64,000 nt of DNA, taken from the IMG/VR virus record IMGVR_UViG_3300045141_000199, positions 1-64,000 of that record; one strand, given 5' to 3'. Below are positions 30,168-40,811 of this stretch, piece after piece (position 1 is the stretch's first letter; the number at the start of each line of letters is the position of its first letter). The position numbers and the translations under genes are program-made. A model generated the notes under the pieces. That model did no database searches, was not told the origin of the DNA, and saw nothing but the letters and a program-made list of their open reading frames with translations. The DNA is from a virus.

Positions 30168-33100
30168 ATGCCAGAGAGGTTAGCGACCGGCGAGGTAGTA
30201 ATCAACCTCAGAGATGAGGCGTTGATTGCTGGCCTCGACCGGGCGCAAGCCAAGTACCACGCCACGATGGCGGCCCTTGATCGCGAGGAGGCGAAGATCA
30301 GGGTCGATCTCGATAGCAAAGGCTTCGATGATGGAATCAAGAAGCTGCGCGCTGAAAAGAAGGCTATTGAGAGTGAACTCCTAAGCATCCACCCCGACCA
30401 GTCAGACTCCAAGAAAATATCGGCGTTGATGAAGGAAGACCTTCGGACGCTAGAGGCGGAGCTGAAAAACCTTGAGTCACAAAAGTTACAGAACGATCGC
30501 ATTATTGGCGCTCGACGCGAATTGTTACAGATCGATGCCTTTCAGGCTAACCAGTCACAAAAGCGCTTCGAAACTGATAACAAGCTCCTAACCGATCGGC
30601 TACGGCTAGAAAAGCAGCAGGCCGCGCAGCGCGCGAATGAACAACGCGAACTGTACCAACTAAAACTGCCGGGTGAACGCGCCGAGGAGGAGCGCCGCCG
30701 CCGCGAGGTAACGTCTGACCGTGACCACGCGGCCGCCCTACGCGAGGCGGCCAGGCTCCGCGATCAGTTTGCTAAAAAGACTGACGAGATCGAGAAACGC
30801 GAACGCACGAAAACAGGCTTTATAGATTTCCTAAGCCGTGAGGAGAAAGTCAAAGTCGATCTTGATACTGGCGCTGCCCGCGCTGATCTAAAGCTACTCG
30901 AAGAGGAGATGAAGCTAAAAGGCATCGATATCCCTGCACACATCAAGGTCGATGAACGTGACATCAAAGACTTCTTCCTGAACCTGCCTAACAAGCTGAA
31001 AGCAGCCACAGGCTCGGGCTTCCGGGTACCGCTGCCATTCACTAGCTTACGAGCGCCCGCAGGAGCCCTAGCCGCGGCCGCACCATTGCTAGCGTCCGTA
31101 GCTGGTGGGATTACGAGTCTCGCTGGGGTTACTGGTGCTGGTGCCCTTGGCGCAGGCGCGGTAGGTGGTGGCGTGCTAGGAGGGCTCGTAGGTAACTTTG
31201 CAGGAATAGCGGCCGCAATTGTTCCAGTCAAGAAAGAAATGGAACAGCTTACGAAATCGACTGAAAAGTACGAAAAAGCTGTCAAGGAATACGGGAAGGG
31301 CTCAAAACAGGCTGTCATTGCGCAGGCTGAGCTAAACGAAGTTCTTCGCCATACTCCTAAATTACTGGTTGAAGGTCAACGCCAGTGGGAGGAAGTAAGC
31401 GACAAATTTATCAAAGACACAAGCGGTATACGTGACGCACTCGGGCGAGTAATCTCTGATGCAGCCAAAGCCGGCAAGGAGCTTGAGCCAATCGCGGCCA
31501 AGAACTCAACGGCGACTGCGAATATCCTCGCCGCCGGCTTTGGTCGATTCAGCCGTAACCTCAGCTCTCCTAAGGAAGCTGAAGGTCTAGATCAGCTAGG
31601 CAAATCTGCCAACGACTTCCTAAAGCCAGCACTAGAAGGCGTTGAAGGGTTTACTAAAGCACTGCTTCACATCGGAGAGTCGGCCGCCAGGCTGTTTGGT
31701 GGCCCGCTAGGCAAATGGATACAAGACCTTGGCCAAGATTTCGAAAAAGCCACGAAGCCGGGCAATAAACTTGATGAAAAAATCAGAATTCTCGGTAAAG
31801 ACGCTCAGGATGTAGGCAAGTTCTTCATCGCGTTTGGCAAAGTCATTACGACCGCGCTTGGCCTAGCAGCCCCTCAGGGAGACAAGCTAGCCAACACCAT
31901 GACCGGCGCGCTTACACGCTGGGATAGCAAGCTCAAAGACGATCAAGGGCGCAAAGGCTTCCAGACATTTATCCGCGAGTCAGATGAAGCACTTGAAAAA
32001 TTAGGCCCCGTCCTTGAGGCCGTGCTGAAGCTGTTTGGCTCATGGGCTATTGGACTGTTGCCGGCCGTCAAGACCGTAACTGAATTCTTCAAAGGCGTTA
32101 CAGACGTAGTAAACGGGCTCGGCAAACTGCTCGGACTACAATCAGGCGTTCAGTCTCTAGGTGTGCTGATCGGGGTGCTATTCGCCGCTAACAAGGCTTT
32201 AGCATTCGCGGCCGCATTGAGCAAGGTATACGCGATTATGAAGGGCATGGCTGCTCTTGGCGCGGCAGGCGATCTTACGGGCGCGCTGCAATTGCCGCTC
32301 GCTACCCGAGCCGGTGGCGCGGCCGCTAAAAAAGCTGAGGAAGACGCTGCTAAAGCTGTCGAGCAGAAAGGCGGCGGCAGTCTCCTAGCGAAGCTACTTG
32401 CCGGCGGCGCGGGCGCGGCTGGCGGAGGGATCGGAATCCGCGGCATCCTAGCGGCGCTTGGTAGCAGCGGCGCAGTCGTCGGTGGCGGTCTAGCACTAGG
32501 AGCGCTCGGGCTCCAACAGGTTACACATCTTGGCCCTAAAGGCATAGAGTTCGGCGCCGATACCGGCGGCTCTCCTCCTAGACATGCTGGGGAAGAACTT
32601 CACAAATTCCACGAAGCGTCGAAGTTGGCAGCTCAGGGTACCGGCGAACTCACCGGGCAGGTTCTCCAGTCTAACCTTACCTTCCACCAGGCCGAGCTAA
32701 GCGTCTCACGCGCCCGCGAAGCAATACACCTAGCTAAGCCAGGAACGGTTGAATACAAGGAAGCGATCCTTGCTTACAAGTCGGCCGTGTTACAGGCTAA
32801 CGAAGCCGAGCGCCAGCGCGCGACGATTATTAGGGAAATCAAGGCCGATAGTTCCGCTGGGGTTTCCGCAGTAAGAGCCCGTAAGAAGGTATTAGAAGAA
32901 TCGATCGCTGCGTCTAAGAACGCCTTTGCTGATCCTGAAAAGGAAGACCCGACATTCAACAAACGAGAAAAGGAACGCGCCGAAGCTGCTAAAGAACTTG
33001 TTGAATTGCTCAACAAGCAGGAAGTGGCGATCCTGAACATCAAGCGGGCCTACAAAAACCTTGAACCAATTACCGAACCTGAAGGAGTCAATGCGCTAGG

Positions 33101-36100
33101 TAGCTTGGCTCGTAAGCCTGGTGGTCAGCCTCTTGCGCAGAAAATCGCTCTTCAATTTCCTAACCCGGTCGATGCTGTCAAGGTTGCAAAAGGTGCGTTA
33201 GACGCCATCAATAGAGGCACGCCGATGAAGGTCGTGGTCAAGGCGGTTGGTGACACCAAGTCAGCCCACGATGCCCTGGCACAACTAGCGAGCGCAGCAA
33301 AAACAAACACAGATAAGATTAATGATGTAGTACGTAATGCTCTGAAACTCACCAAAAAGCTGTTCCACGATGGAGCGGGCAACGCAGTAAGTGCGTTCAT
33401 GGGAGGCTTCCAGGGCTTTGTAGGAGGCTACAAAGGTATCTGGACAGGCATGGAAAATGTCACCAGAACTGCATTGAAGAACATCAATAAGGTTCTACTT
33501 CAAGAACTGAAGGTGCTCAATGGTGGTAAGGTTCCTACGCTCGCTGAAGGTGGCCCTCCTCTTGCTCCAGGAGTCGAGAAACAGCTTCAGAGTGAAAAGG
33601 GCCATGCAGCCAAAGGCTTGATTCAGTACGGACGTGCAGGAGATAAAGGCGGCGACAATATTGCTACTCGAATGGTCGTTGGTTCGGGCGAGGTTGGCGC
33701 TGTATTTACCGGGCACCAGCAGAAGGTAGCTAACGAGTATCTAGCTCCTATCGGCGGACTGTCCGGGCTGTTCAAAAACGTCAACAAGCCGCACTACCAG
33801 ATGGCGTCCGGCGGCCTGATCCACGCTGCTACCGGATATTCAGAATCCTACGGCGGCCGTAAATTCAGTAAACCAGAGCTAGAACGCCTATGGGATCGAG
33901 CCGGCGGTAATCCTGGACAAGCACATCTTATGGCCGCGATTGCTCTAGCCGAGAGCAAAGGCTACTCAGGCGCTTCTAACACTGCGGGCGCGCATGGACT
34001 GTGGCAGATCAAAGGCAACCCATTCCCAGGCAATGAGTTCGACCCCTTAACCAATGCGCGTATGGCTGTAAGCAAGCTCAAGAGCCAAGGGCTAGGAGCA
34101 TGGGAAGTTTATACCAACGGCTCGTATAGACAGTATCTCGATAGCAAGTCCGCCGCAGCAGTAGGGGCGGCTGCCGGTGGCCCAGGCGGAGCTGGACATC
34201 CATTCAAACCAATTCCTAAGCAGAAGATTCCGCTTCATGGTCTAGTGGGGGCGGTTGTTACGGCCGGCGTTGAAAGAGTACGTAAGGCTGCAAACAAGAC
34301 GCTAAAGAAATTTGCCAATTCGCTTGGCGGGGAAGGCCCAGGTGGGCTGTTTAGCGGGCCTACACCAGCCGGCACAAGCATCCCTAACACAGCTTGGAAC
34401 CCTAGTCACAAGCCGATTGCTAACTGGATCGTGCCGATCCTGCGTTGGGCGGCCGCGCACGGTTGGCGAGGATCGGTTTCCAGCGGTTACCGTAGTTTCG
34501 CAGAACAAGCGCAGATTAACGCCGAAGGTAAGTTCTCGGCGGCCGCAGGATCGTCTAACCATGAGTTTGCTAACTACCCCGGTGGCGCCGTCGATGTCTC
34601 CGATGACTATGGTCTAGAACGGGTACTGAGCCGTTACCCTCGTTCGCCTAAGCTAATCGGTCATAAGCTAGGTGCTATCGATCCTGAGCACTTTAGCGCC
34701 ACGGGTAAAGCCCGAGGCGGACTTGTCAAGCGTCCGGCCTTACTGGTCGGAGAGCATGAGCATGAGTGGGTAATCAATCCTCATCGCGCAGATAACCACG
34801 CGTATCTCAAAGAAGCCGGCGAAGAAATGGGCTATCACGTTACGCCGGCTAAGAAGGGTAAGCCAAGCTTCTCCAAGACCTTCAAAGCCAAAGGCAAAAT
34901 TCCTGATACAAGCTGGGCTAACCTGCGAGCTATCCCGGCCGAGTTGATTAAAAAGCCCCTTGAAGAAGTCGAAGCTAACCTCAAGGCCGAGAAGGCGGCC
35001 TATCACAAACTAGAGGTTAAACGCGATAAGGCAATCGACGCTCTAAAGGACAGCAAAGACTCGGCCGCAAGATCACTAGCCAAGACACTAGCCAGCGGCA
35101 ATGAAACCGTGCAGCACGCGAGGAGCCGTGCCGGCAAAGCGGAATCTAAAGCTACCGAATACTACGTTGCACCAGGCATGCCTAACCCAGCGAAAAAAAC
35201 TGCCGAAGGCGCGGCTGAAGGTGTAAGCAGTGCAGAGCGAGCCCGTGATCGTAAAGTGCGCCAGGCAGAGGCGTCAGCTAAGGGCAAAATCGGCAAGGCT
35301 GAAAAGAAACTGAAGGAGATCGAGAAGGGACTTAAAGTCACCAAAGACGGTGGAGTGTTCGAACACACTCAGTACATTCCTTGGCGCGTTCTTGAACGCC
35401 AGCAGCACAAGGGTCGCGAAGCTGTAGCTGCCTTGGAAGCTAAAGAAGCTCAAGTTACTAATCTCAACAAAACGATCGGCTCAGAGACTCACTTGCTGAA
35501 TATCCTTCAGGGCCGCTATGGACACAAGGGCTCAGACAAGAAAGCGATCGAAGGCGAATGGAACAAGACGTTCGGCGTCCGCCAAGGCAACATCGAAGAA
35601 CTGAAGAAAATCATCAAAGACTCCGAAGGCAAGGCGAAGTCATTTGAGAAACTTCACCCATCCGCGGCCATCCACGCCTTCCTTGAAGGAGTAGCGGGCG
35701 AACTCGAAGGCATTGAAGATAAAGAATCTGAAGCAGAGGGCCAACAGGAAGTATTTAGCGAAGCCTCTAAAACAAAAACCGAAGCTCCGACTGGTGAACA
35801 ATTTGCTGAATCGCAGGGCATGCTCGCCAGCATCAAGGAAGCAGAAGAGCGCTACGCGCTATCGCAGGCCGCCGCTCGACCAGACGACCCCAACACTCCT
35901 CAGAACGAGGAACTGCCGTACCTGAAGAAAGAGCTGGTGCCGGCCTCAGACATCAAGGGTCTATGGGAAGGCGCGCTCGAACAGGCTCAGCGCCTACAGG
36001 AGCCTGTAAGCACGATTACTGAACTTGCGAACACCGTAACAGGCGCTCGCAGCACAGTCTTTGGTCTAGAACAGACGATCCAAGGCGCTGAAAAAGATGT

Positions 36101-36383
36101 AACCACTGTGAAATATGCCGAAGCAAAAGAATTTGGTAACCAGCGCTACGAACTACTGAAAAACTTCGGTTCCAATTTTGCACCAATTGCTGTAGCTCCT
36201 GGAATATCTGCCGCCGCGTCCATTAGCGGCGCTCTTACCCCGACACGCTCTGGTACACTAAATAGTCAACCACAAGTAGGGAAGACAGTGAATCTTGAAG
36301 TGAATAATCACTATCAGCAGCCACCAGCTAACCCGCATCATTGGAGCAAGGGCGTCGAGTGGGAGCTAGGAGCCATCATCTAA
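30168..36383 (+). CDS. Tape measure protein with transglycosylase and M15 peptidase domains
   Basis: A 2071-residue protein that sets tail length and enters the cell envelope during DNA delivery. Long coiled-coil regions cover residues about 10-290 and 1590-1960. An Ala/Gly-rich hydrophobic stretch lies at about 300-350 and others near 680-790. At about 1225-1320 is an SLT-like transglycosylase domain (HLMAAIALAESKGYSGASN, GAHGLWQIKG; catalytic Glu in ALAESKG). At about 1405-1515 is an M15-type peptidase domain (WRGSVSSGYRS, SSNHEFANYPGGAVDVSD, EHFSATGK). Two wall hydrolases in one tape measure suggest a thick peptidoglycan barrier. The M15 domain is a close relative of the endolysin at 40812. 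Confidence 0.94.
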   Translation: MPERLATGEVVINLRDEALIAGLDRAQAKYHATMAALDREEAKIRVDLDSKGFDDGIKKLRAEKKAIESELLSIHPDQSDSKKISALMKEDLRTLEAELKNLESQKLQNDRIIGARRELLQIDAFQANQSQKRFETDNKLLTDRLRLEKQQAAQRANEQRELYQLKLPGERAEEERRRREVTSDRDHAAALREAARLRDQFAKKTDEIEKRERTKTGFIDFLSREEKVKVDLDTGAARADLKLLEEEMKLKGIDIPAHIKVDERDIKDFFLNLPNKLKAATGSGFRVPLPFTSLRAPAGALAAAAPLLASVAGGITSLAGVTGAGALGAGAVGGGVLGGLVGNFAGIAAAIVPVKKEMEQLTKSTEKYEKAVKEYGKGSKQAVIAQAELNEVLRHTPKLLVEGQRQWEEVSDKFIKDTSGIRDALGRVISDAAKAGKELEPIAAKNSTATANILAAGFGRFSRNLSSPKEAEGLDQLGKSANDFLKPALEGVEGFTKALLHIGESAARLFGGPLGKWIQDLGQDFEKATKPGNKLDEKIRILGKDAQDVGKFFIAFGKVITTALGLAAPQGDKLANTMTGALTRWDSKLKDDQGRKGFQTFIRESDEALEKLGPVLEAVLKLFGSWAIGLLPAVKTVTEFFKGVTDVVNGLGKLLGLQSGVQSLGVLIGVLFAANKALAFAAALSKVYAIMKGMAALGAAGDLTGALQLPLATRAGGAAAKKAEEDAAKAVEQKGGGSLLAKLLAGGAGAAGGGIGIRGILAALGSSGAVVGGGLALGALGLQQVTHLGPKGIEFGADTGGSPPRHAGEELHKFHEASKLAAQGTGELTGQVLQSNLTFHQAELSVSRAREAIHLAKPGTVEYKEAILAYKSAVLQANEAERQRATIIREIKADSSAGVSAVRARKKVLEESIAASKNAFADPEKEDPTFNKREKERAEAAKELVELLNKQEVAILNIKRAYKNLEPITEPEGVNALGSLARKPGGQPLAQKIALQFPNPVDAVKVAKGALDAINRGTPMKVVVKAVGDTKSAHDALAQLASAAKTNTDKINDVVRNALKLTKKLFHDGAGNAVSAFMGGFQGFVGGYKGIWTGMENVTRTALKNINKVLLQELKVLNGGKVPTLAEGGPPLAPGVEKQLQSEKGHAAKGLIQYGRAGDKGGDNIATRMVVGSGEVGAVFTGHQQKVANEYLAPIGGLSGLFKNVNKPHYQMASGGLIHAATGYSESYGGRKFSKPELERLWDRAGGNPGQAHLMAAIALAESKGYSGASNTAGAHGLWQIKGNPFPGNEFDPLTNARMAVSKLKSQGLGAWEVYTNGSYRQYLDSKSAAAVGAAAGGPGGAGHPFKPIPKQKIPLHGLVGAVVTAGVERVRKAANKTLKKFANSLGGEGPGGLFSGPTPAGTSIPNTAWNPSHKPIANWIVPILRWAAAHGWRGSVSSGYRSFAEQAQINAEGKFSAAAGSSNHEFANYPGGAVDVSDDYGLERVLSRYPRSPKLIGHKLGAIDPEHFSATGKARGGLVKRPALLVGEHEHEWVINPHRADNHAYLKEAGEEMGYHVTPAKKGKPSFSKTFKAKGKIPDTSWANLRAIPAELIKKPLEEVEANLKAEKAAYHKLEVKRDKAIDALKDSKDSAARSLAKTLASGNETVQHARSRAGKAESKATEYYVAPGMPNPAKKTAEGAAEGVSSAERARDRKVRQAEASAKGKIGKAEKKLKEIEKGLKVTKDGGVFEHTQYIPWRVLERQQHKGREAVAALEAKEAQVTNLNKTIGSETHLLNILQGRYGHKGSDKKAIEGEWNKTFGVRQGNIEELKKIIKDSEGKAKSFEKLHPSAAIHAFLEGVAGELEGIEDKESEAEGQQEVFSEASKTKTEAPTGEQFAESQGMLASIKEAEERYALSQAAARPDDPNTPQNEELPYLKKELVPASDIKGLWEGALEQAQRLQEPVSTITELANTVTGARSTVFGLEQTIQGAEKDVTTVKYAEAKEFGNQRYELLKNFGSNFAPIAVAPGISAAASISGALTPTRSGTLNSQPQVGKTVNLEVNNHYQQPPANPHHWSKGVEWELGAII

Positions 36384-39300
36384 ATGGCCGTCAAACGTCA
36401 TATAGTCCCGATCGTAGATGAATTTACCCGCGCTGATGGACCGCTGGGCGTCAACTGGACGGTTGTAAAAGGCTCACCGGCCGTAAGCTCTAATCAGCTC
36501 GGCCTCAAAAAAGGCGAAAAAACGATTGCCTACTGGAACGCGCAGAAACTTCCAAGTGGAGGGCATGAGTCGTTCTTCAGAATCCTCGCCGTACCAGGAG
36601 CAGGCGGAACCACCTTCCTACAGGGTGTCATGGTTCACTGGAACCCAGCAACCAAAAAGGGCTATGCCGGGCTGATCTATGGGGAATTCAATTGGGAGAT
36701 TATCCGAATTGATTCCGAAACCGCCTTCACCATTTTGGCGAAAGGTTCGGCGGCCGCAAAATGGAAAGCTAAAGACCTGATTGGGCTAGAGTCCGTTGGC
36801 AGCGAACTAAGGCTATGGCGAGAAGGAGCTACTTCCAACGTACTCGTTGCGACTGTCAAAGACGAAACCGCTGGGCTCTTTAATGCTGAAGGGTATGCAG
36901 GAGTTTACGGCGAACCGGACGCCGTTGGAACCTACGCGCTGTTCGATGATTTCGGCGCGGGGATTCTCGTCAATATCACAAAACCAGAAGACCAAAGTAA
37001 CTCTACTGGCGAACCTGTAAACGTAAAAGTAAAATCTGAAGGCGCTACAGAATATGAAGCTACAGGATTGCCGCCAGGTATTAGCATTACAGGCGAAGGG
37101 CTAAACGGCTTTAACTTTACAGGTGAAGCTACCTCTGGCGCGGGCTCTCCCTACACAGTAAAAATTACAATCAAAGCTCCCAATCTCGGGACAGCCAAAA
37201 CTGAATTCAAATGGACGATCGCAGCGCCAACGGCGCCATCGTGGTCTGCTAAACCAGCCGATAGGACCGACACGGCTGGCGGCGGCCCGATTGCCTTTAA
37301 TGTGGCCGCTACTTCAGGCACGAAACCAATTACATATACGATGGAAAACGCGCCTAGCGGCGTAGTCATCGACGCTGAAGCTGGCGAAGAAGGAGAGATT
37401 TCTGGAACACCAGCGCCAACCGCAGTAAAAACAGTAACGATCAAAGCCACGAACGCTGCGGGCACTGCTTCTACCACCTTCAAATGGACCGTAAACTCGG
37501 GGCCGCCGCCAGTAATTACTAAACCGGCGAATCAGAACACACGTCAGGGTAAATACGCAGAACTTGTCGTAGTGTCAGAAGAAGCCGTTAGTTTCACAGC
37601 TACAGGACTACCGCCGGGCCTTATTCTCAACACTAAAAACGGGGGCATTTCGGGGATTCCTGAAACTACGGTTGGCTCCCCTTTCACGATCAAACTAACG
37701 GCGACGAACCTAAGTGGCTCAGACACAAAGGAATTTACCTGGACGGTAAAACCTGCCCTACCGCCGTTGATTACACCTATTGCGGATCAGACGGGCCATG
37801 AAGGCGATAGCGTAAGTATCCAAGTAGAAGCAGAAGAAACGTATCGTTACGAAGCAACCGGACTGCCGCCTGGTGTAGAAATTGATGAAGTTTCAGGATT
37901 GATTTCGGGAAAACTAGGCTTTGCTGGCGTCACAAATGTAGTAGTCAAAGTAACCGGCTATGGTGGAACCGAAACTGAGCCTTTCAAATGGACAATCCTT
38001 GGTTCTACAATCGTGCCAAGTGGACCTCAGATTGGTGCCGTCTATACGCTGACTGGCCCGGACGGCACGCAGGCTGTGTTCAATGATTCCACTGACCCCA
38101 GCTTTGTTGGCTATATTAGCGAAGCTTCAGGACTTGATTCTCCTGAAGTCAGGGAAAATGCTGAAAATCTAACCGGGCTCGACGGCGGTATCCATGGTAG
38201 CTTCTTCTACGGCCGCCGCCAGATCACACTCTCGGGGATTATCCCCAACGTACATTCCCCCAAAGATCGTAACCAGAAAATGACAAAACTTCTGCATGCA
38301 TGTAACGCGATGCGCGCGGACGCCACATTAGAATGGACCCCCGAAGGGGGAGAAGCACAATTTCTCAATGTACGCCGAGCCCAGCCGGTTAGAATTACGG
38401 GCAATTGGGTGAAGGAATTCCAGGTTCCTTTGGTAGCGGCCGATCCACGCATTTATAGCACTCTGGTTCAGACAGCCGCTACAACCGGCGAAACTCTTTC
38501 GGTCGAAAATCGAGGCGACCACAATACATACCCTGTGATCTCGATTGAAGGTGAACCTGCCGCAATGACGTTGGAAAACGAAACCACCAAAGAAAAATTC
38601 TCCTTCAACTTCCTAGGCAGCGCTTCTGCTAACAACTATTGGTATGGGCTGCAAAACGTGCAAGCTGTAATCGCCGGCACGGTCCTTGTCGCTGTTAGAT
38701 TTATTCCGGTGTTCGGCAGCACGGCTCTAGTAGCTAGTGTAATTACTACAGAAAAAGCTACTCTCAAAGCCGAATATGGAATAAATCCAGCCGCAGGAGA
38801 GGCTTTTGTAGCTCTATCGACTGCGGAGCTTACCTCGACAGAAGTGGTAATAGTTACAGCAAGCTCAAACGGTAAAGGACGATTCTGGTCCCTGAACATT
38901 ACAAACGGCGCCACAAGCGAAATGTTCAGCTTTACAGGCTATCCCTTTGGAGCCGTAAAGGGCAGCGGAAGCTCTTACTTCTGGTCCGATCTTGTAACTA
39001 AATGTATTGGCCGTCGCCCGACAGCGGGAAGCCCCGAACCAAGCTGGACTAGCGTGGCAAAAACTCCTAGAGGGCTCGCAATACAGGGCGGCAATCTTTA
39101 TTGGGGCTACTCGGGGGCTACTGGAATTGGCAAAATGACCGAAGCTGCCGGGTCTAAAAACGAAGCGTTCATCGCTACGACTTCTCCTGTTCTCGATGTC
39201 ACGGCCGACTCCACCTACATTTACTGGACGATGGAAAACAACAAGATCGGCCGAGCGCTGCTTGCCGGCACAAGCGTCAACAACGAATACTCTGAAACTG

Positions 39301-39587
39301 CTCTGTTCCCTGCGCACATTACCAACAACGGATTACAAGTATATTGGGCCAATCAAAACTCATGGTCGATCGGCCGACTGCTTAAATACGGCAGCGCTTA
39401 CACTCTAGACTTCGACTTCCGGAATAGGTCTGTAACCTCAGCTAGCGAGAACTTGTACCGCATAGTAAATGCTGCTTCTGAATGGTTCCCCTTGGAGCCA
39501 GGTGTCAATAACATCAAAATTACTTACGCTAACAAAGCAGGGGAAGCCGCCAAAACTACCTTTGAATGGCGAAATGCGTGGATATAG
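36384..39587 (+). CDS. Distal tail protein with Ig-like repeats and propeller-like C-terminus
   Basis: A 1067-residue protein. Residues about 1-190 look like a lectin-type beta-sandwich. Residues about 195-535 hold four putative Ig (He-PIG) repeats marked by ATGLPPGxxI. Residues about 545-720 resemble a Dit/siphovirus tail component (GIHGSFFYGRRQITLSGIIP, VPLVAADPRIYS). The last 250 residues contain YWTD-like blades (NLYWGYSGATGIGKM, YIYWTMENNKIGRALLAG, QVYWANQNSWSIGRLL). The gene starts one base after the tape measure stop, as Dit genes do. The Ig and propeller parts probably add host-surface binding. Confidence 0.8.
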   Translation: MAVKRHIVPIVDEFTRADGPLGVNWTVVKGSPAVSSNQLGLKKGEKTIAYWNAQKLPSGGHESFFRILAVPGAGGTTFLQGVMVHWNPATKKGYAGLIYGEFNWEIIRIDSETAFTILAKGSAAAKWKAKDLIGLESVGSELRLWREGATSNVLVATVKDETAGLFNAEGYAGVYGEPDAVGTYALFDDFGAGILVNITKPEDQSNSTGEPVNVKVKSEGATEYEATGLPPGISITGEGLNGFNFTGEATSGAGSPYTVKITIKAPNLGTAKTEFKWTIAAPTAPSWSAKPADRTDTAGGGPIAFNVAATSGTKPITYTMENAPSGVVIDAEAGEEGEISGTPAPTAVKTVTIKATNAAGTASTTFKWTVNSGPPPVITKPANQNTRQGKYAELVVVSEEAVSFTATGLPPGLILNTKNGGISGIPETTVGSPFTIKLTATNLSGSDTKEFTWTVKPALPPLITPIADQTGHEGDSVSIQVEAEETYRYEATGLPPGVEIDEVSGLISGKLGFAGVTNVVVKVTGYGGTETEPFKWTILGSTIVPSGPQIGAVYTLTGPDGTQAVFNDSTDPSFVGYISEASGLDSPEVRENAENLTGLDGGIHGSFFYGRRQITLSGIIPNVHSPKDRNQKMTKLLHACNAMRADATLEWTPEGGEAQFLNVRRAQPVRITGNWVKEFQVPLVAADPRIYSTLVQTAATTGETLSVENRGDHNTYPVISIEGEPAAMTLENETTKEKFSFNFLGSASANNYWYGLQNVQAVIAGTVLVAVRFIPVFGSTALVASVITTEKATLKAEYGINPAAGEAFVALSTAELTSTEVVIVTASSNGKGRFWSLNITNGATSEMFSFTGYPFGAVKGSGSSYFWSDLVTKCIGRRPTAGSPEPSWTSVAKTPRGLAIQGGNLYWGYSGATGIGKMTEAAGSKNEAFIATTSPVLDVTADSTYIYWTMENNKIGRALLAGTSVNNEYSETALFPAHITNNGLQVYWANQNSWSIGRLLKYGSAYTLDFDFRNRSVTSASENLYRIVNAASEWFPLEPGVNNIKITYANKAGEAAKTTFEWRNAWI

Positions 39588-40688
39588 ATGTTTGACTGGA
39601 CGTGGCAAGTCACAGACCTTGCGTTTCACCCTGTAGGGGAAGTCAAAAACGCTAGGTCGATGAAACTCAATCTGGCCCTTAATAAGGTAAACACGGCTAG
39701 TTTCCAGATCAGGCTAGACGATCCACTAGGTGAACCTGTCATGGCAACCCTAGGATATCTAAAGATTTACTTCAACAAAGTGCTGATATTCTTCGGGCCG
39801 ATAATCACTGCCACTGAAGTCGGCGAAGGTGACGTAGAGAACGCCAGTGTTCAAGTTAACGCCTCCGGTCCAGAATGGATTTTCGCTCAGCGCCTAGCGG
39901 CTCGAACCAAAGCGGCCGCGGTAAAAAGCGAACCAGCTCCCGAACTATCGGACATCTTCGCAGAATACATCGTGGCCTGCGACGCAGAAAACGACACTCA
40001 CATCTGGTTCCCTTCCGAAGCTATATCGGGAGGTTCCACATTCGGGTACGAAACTCCTCTATACCGCCAGCCATCTGAAATCCTCAATGACATGGTGAAC
40101 ACGACGGATGGTTTCGATTGGCGCGTTACCCCAATCGAGAACTACTTTGCAGGCGGCGTATCTAGCTCCAAGATCGGTAAGTTCGAAGCGGCTAAGGTCT
40201 TGAACACGTTCCAGCCGGGAACCATCTTCGAGTGGGGCACTGGCCTGCATAACGTCACAGCCTATTCACGCGCGGTTGATCGTTCTACGTTGCTAAACCG
40301 CGCATATCACATCCTTAGCGAAGGCCCGGAAGTTGAACATGGCTTGATTACCTCTGATCCTACGTTAGGCAAAGAAAGCATCGAACGCTGGGGGTTACAA
40401 GAGGGAGTGATCTCTGCTTCGCTTCTAAACGAAAGCATGCGCCAAGAGCTTGTGAACGAGCATGTTACAGTGCGCCGCAACCCACGCCAGACAATTACCT
40501 TCCAACCTAACGCCGATCCTGTTACTCCTAGCCTTGGTCGTGATTTTAACCTTGGTGATTCAGTAACCGCTAGAATTGGTTACCAGGGCTCCCTACGTTA
40601 TCAGTCTATGGTGAGGGTATGGGCGGCCGAATTCACGCTGGATGAGAACTTAAAGGAAACGCATACCCTAGTCCTATCGGACACATAA
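39588..40688 (+). CDS. Tail tip protein, Gp37-like
   Basis: A 366-residue protein following the Dit-like gene. Its N-terminus (MKLNLALNKVNTASFQIRLDDPL) and overall layout match minor tail proteins of the Gp37/Tal group found in actinobacterial siphoviruses. It would form part of the hub under the tail tube. Its stop overlaps the next start (TAATG). Confidence 0.72.
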   Translation: MFDWTWQVTDLAFHPVGEVKNARSMKLNLALNKVNTASFQIRLDDPLGEPVMATLGYLKIYFNKVLIFFGPIITATEVGEGDVENASVQVNASGPEWIFAQRLAARTKAAAVKSEPAPELSDIFAEYIVACDAENDTHIWFPSEAISGGSTFGYETPLYRQPSEILNDMVNTTDGFDWRVTPIENYFAGGVSSSKIGKFEAAKVLNTFQPGTIFEWGTGLHNVTAYSRAVDRSTLLNRAYHILSEGPEVEHGLITSDPTLGKESIERWGLQEGVISASLLNESMRQELVNEHVTVRRNPRQTITFQPNADPVTPSLGRDFNLGDSVTARIGYQGSLRYQSMVRVWAAEFTLDENLKETHTLVLSDT

Positions 40689-40807
40689 TGGCACCACCAA
40701 TCAGAGTCCCACAGCCAACTAATCCCCAGCAGGCCCTCGCCCAGCGTTTAGCTGAGATCGAAGCGCGCCTACGTGCGATCGAGACTGCACTCCGCGAAGT
40801 AACATAG
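40688..40807 (+). CDS. Small helical protein (39 aa)
   Basis: A 39-residue protein: a Pro-rich start, then an amphipathic helix (ALAQRLAEIEARLRAIETAL). It is coupled by TAATG to the tail tip gene, so it may be a small tail or lysis-regulation protein. No family. Confidence 0.5.
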   Translation: MAPPIRVPQPTNPQQALAQRLAEIEARLRAIETALREVT

Positions 40808-40811
40808 AGAT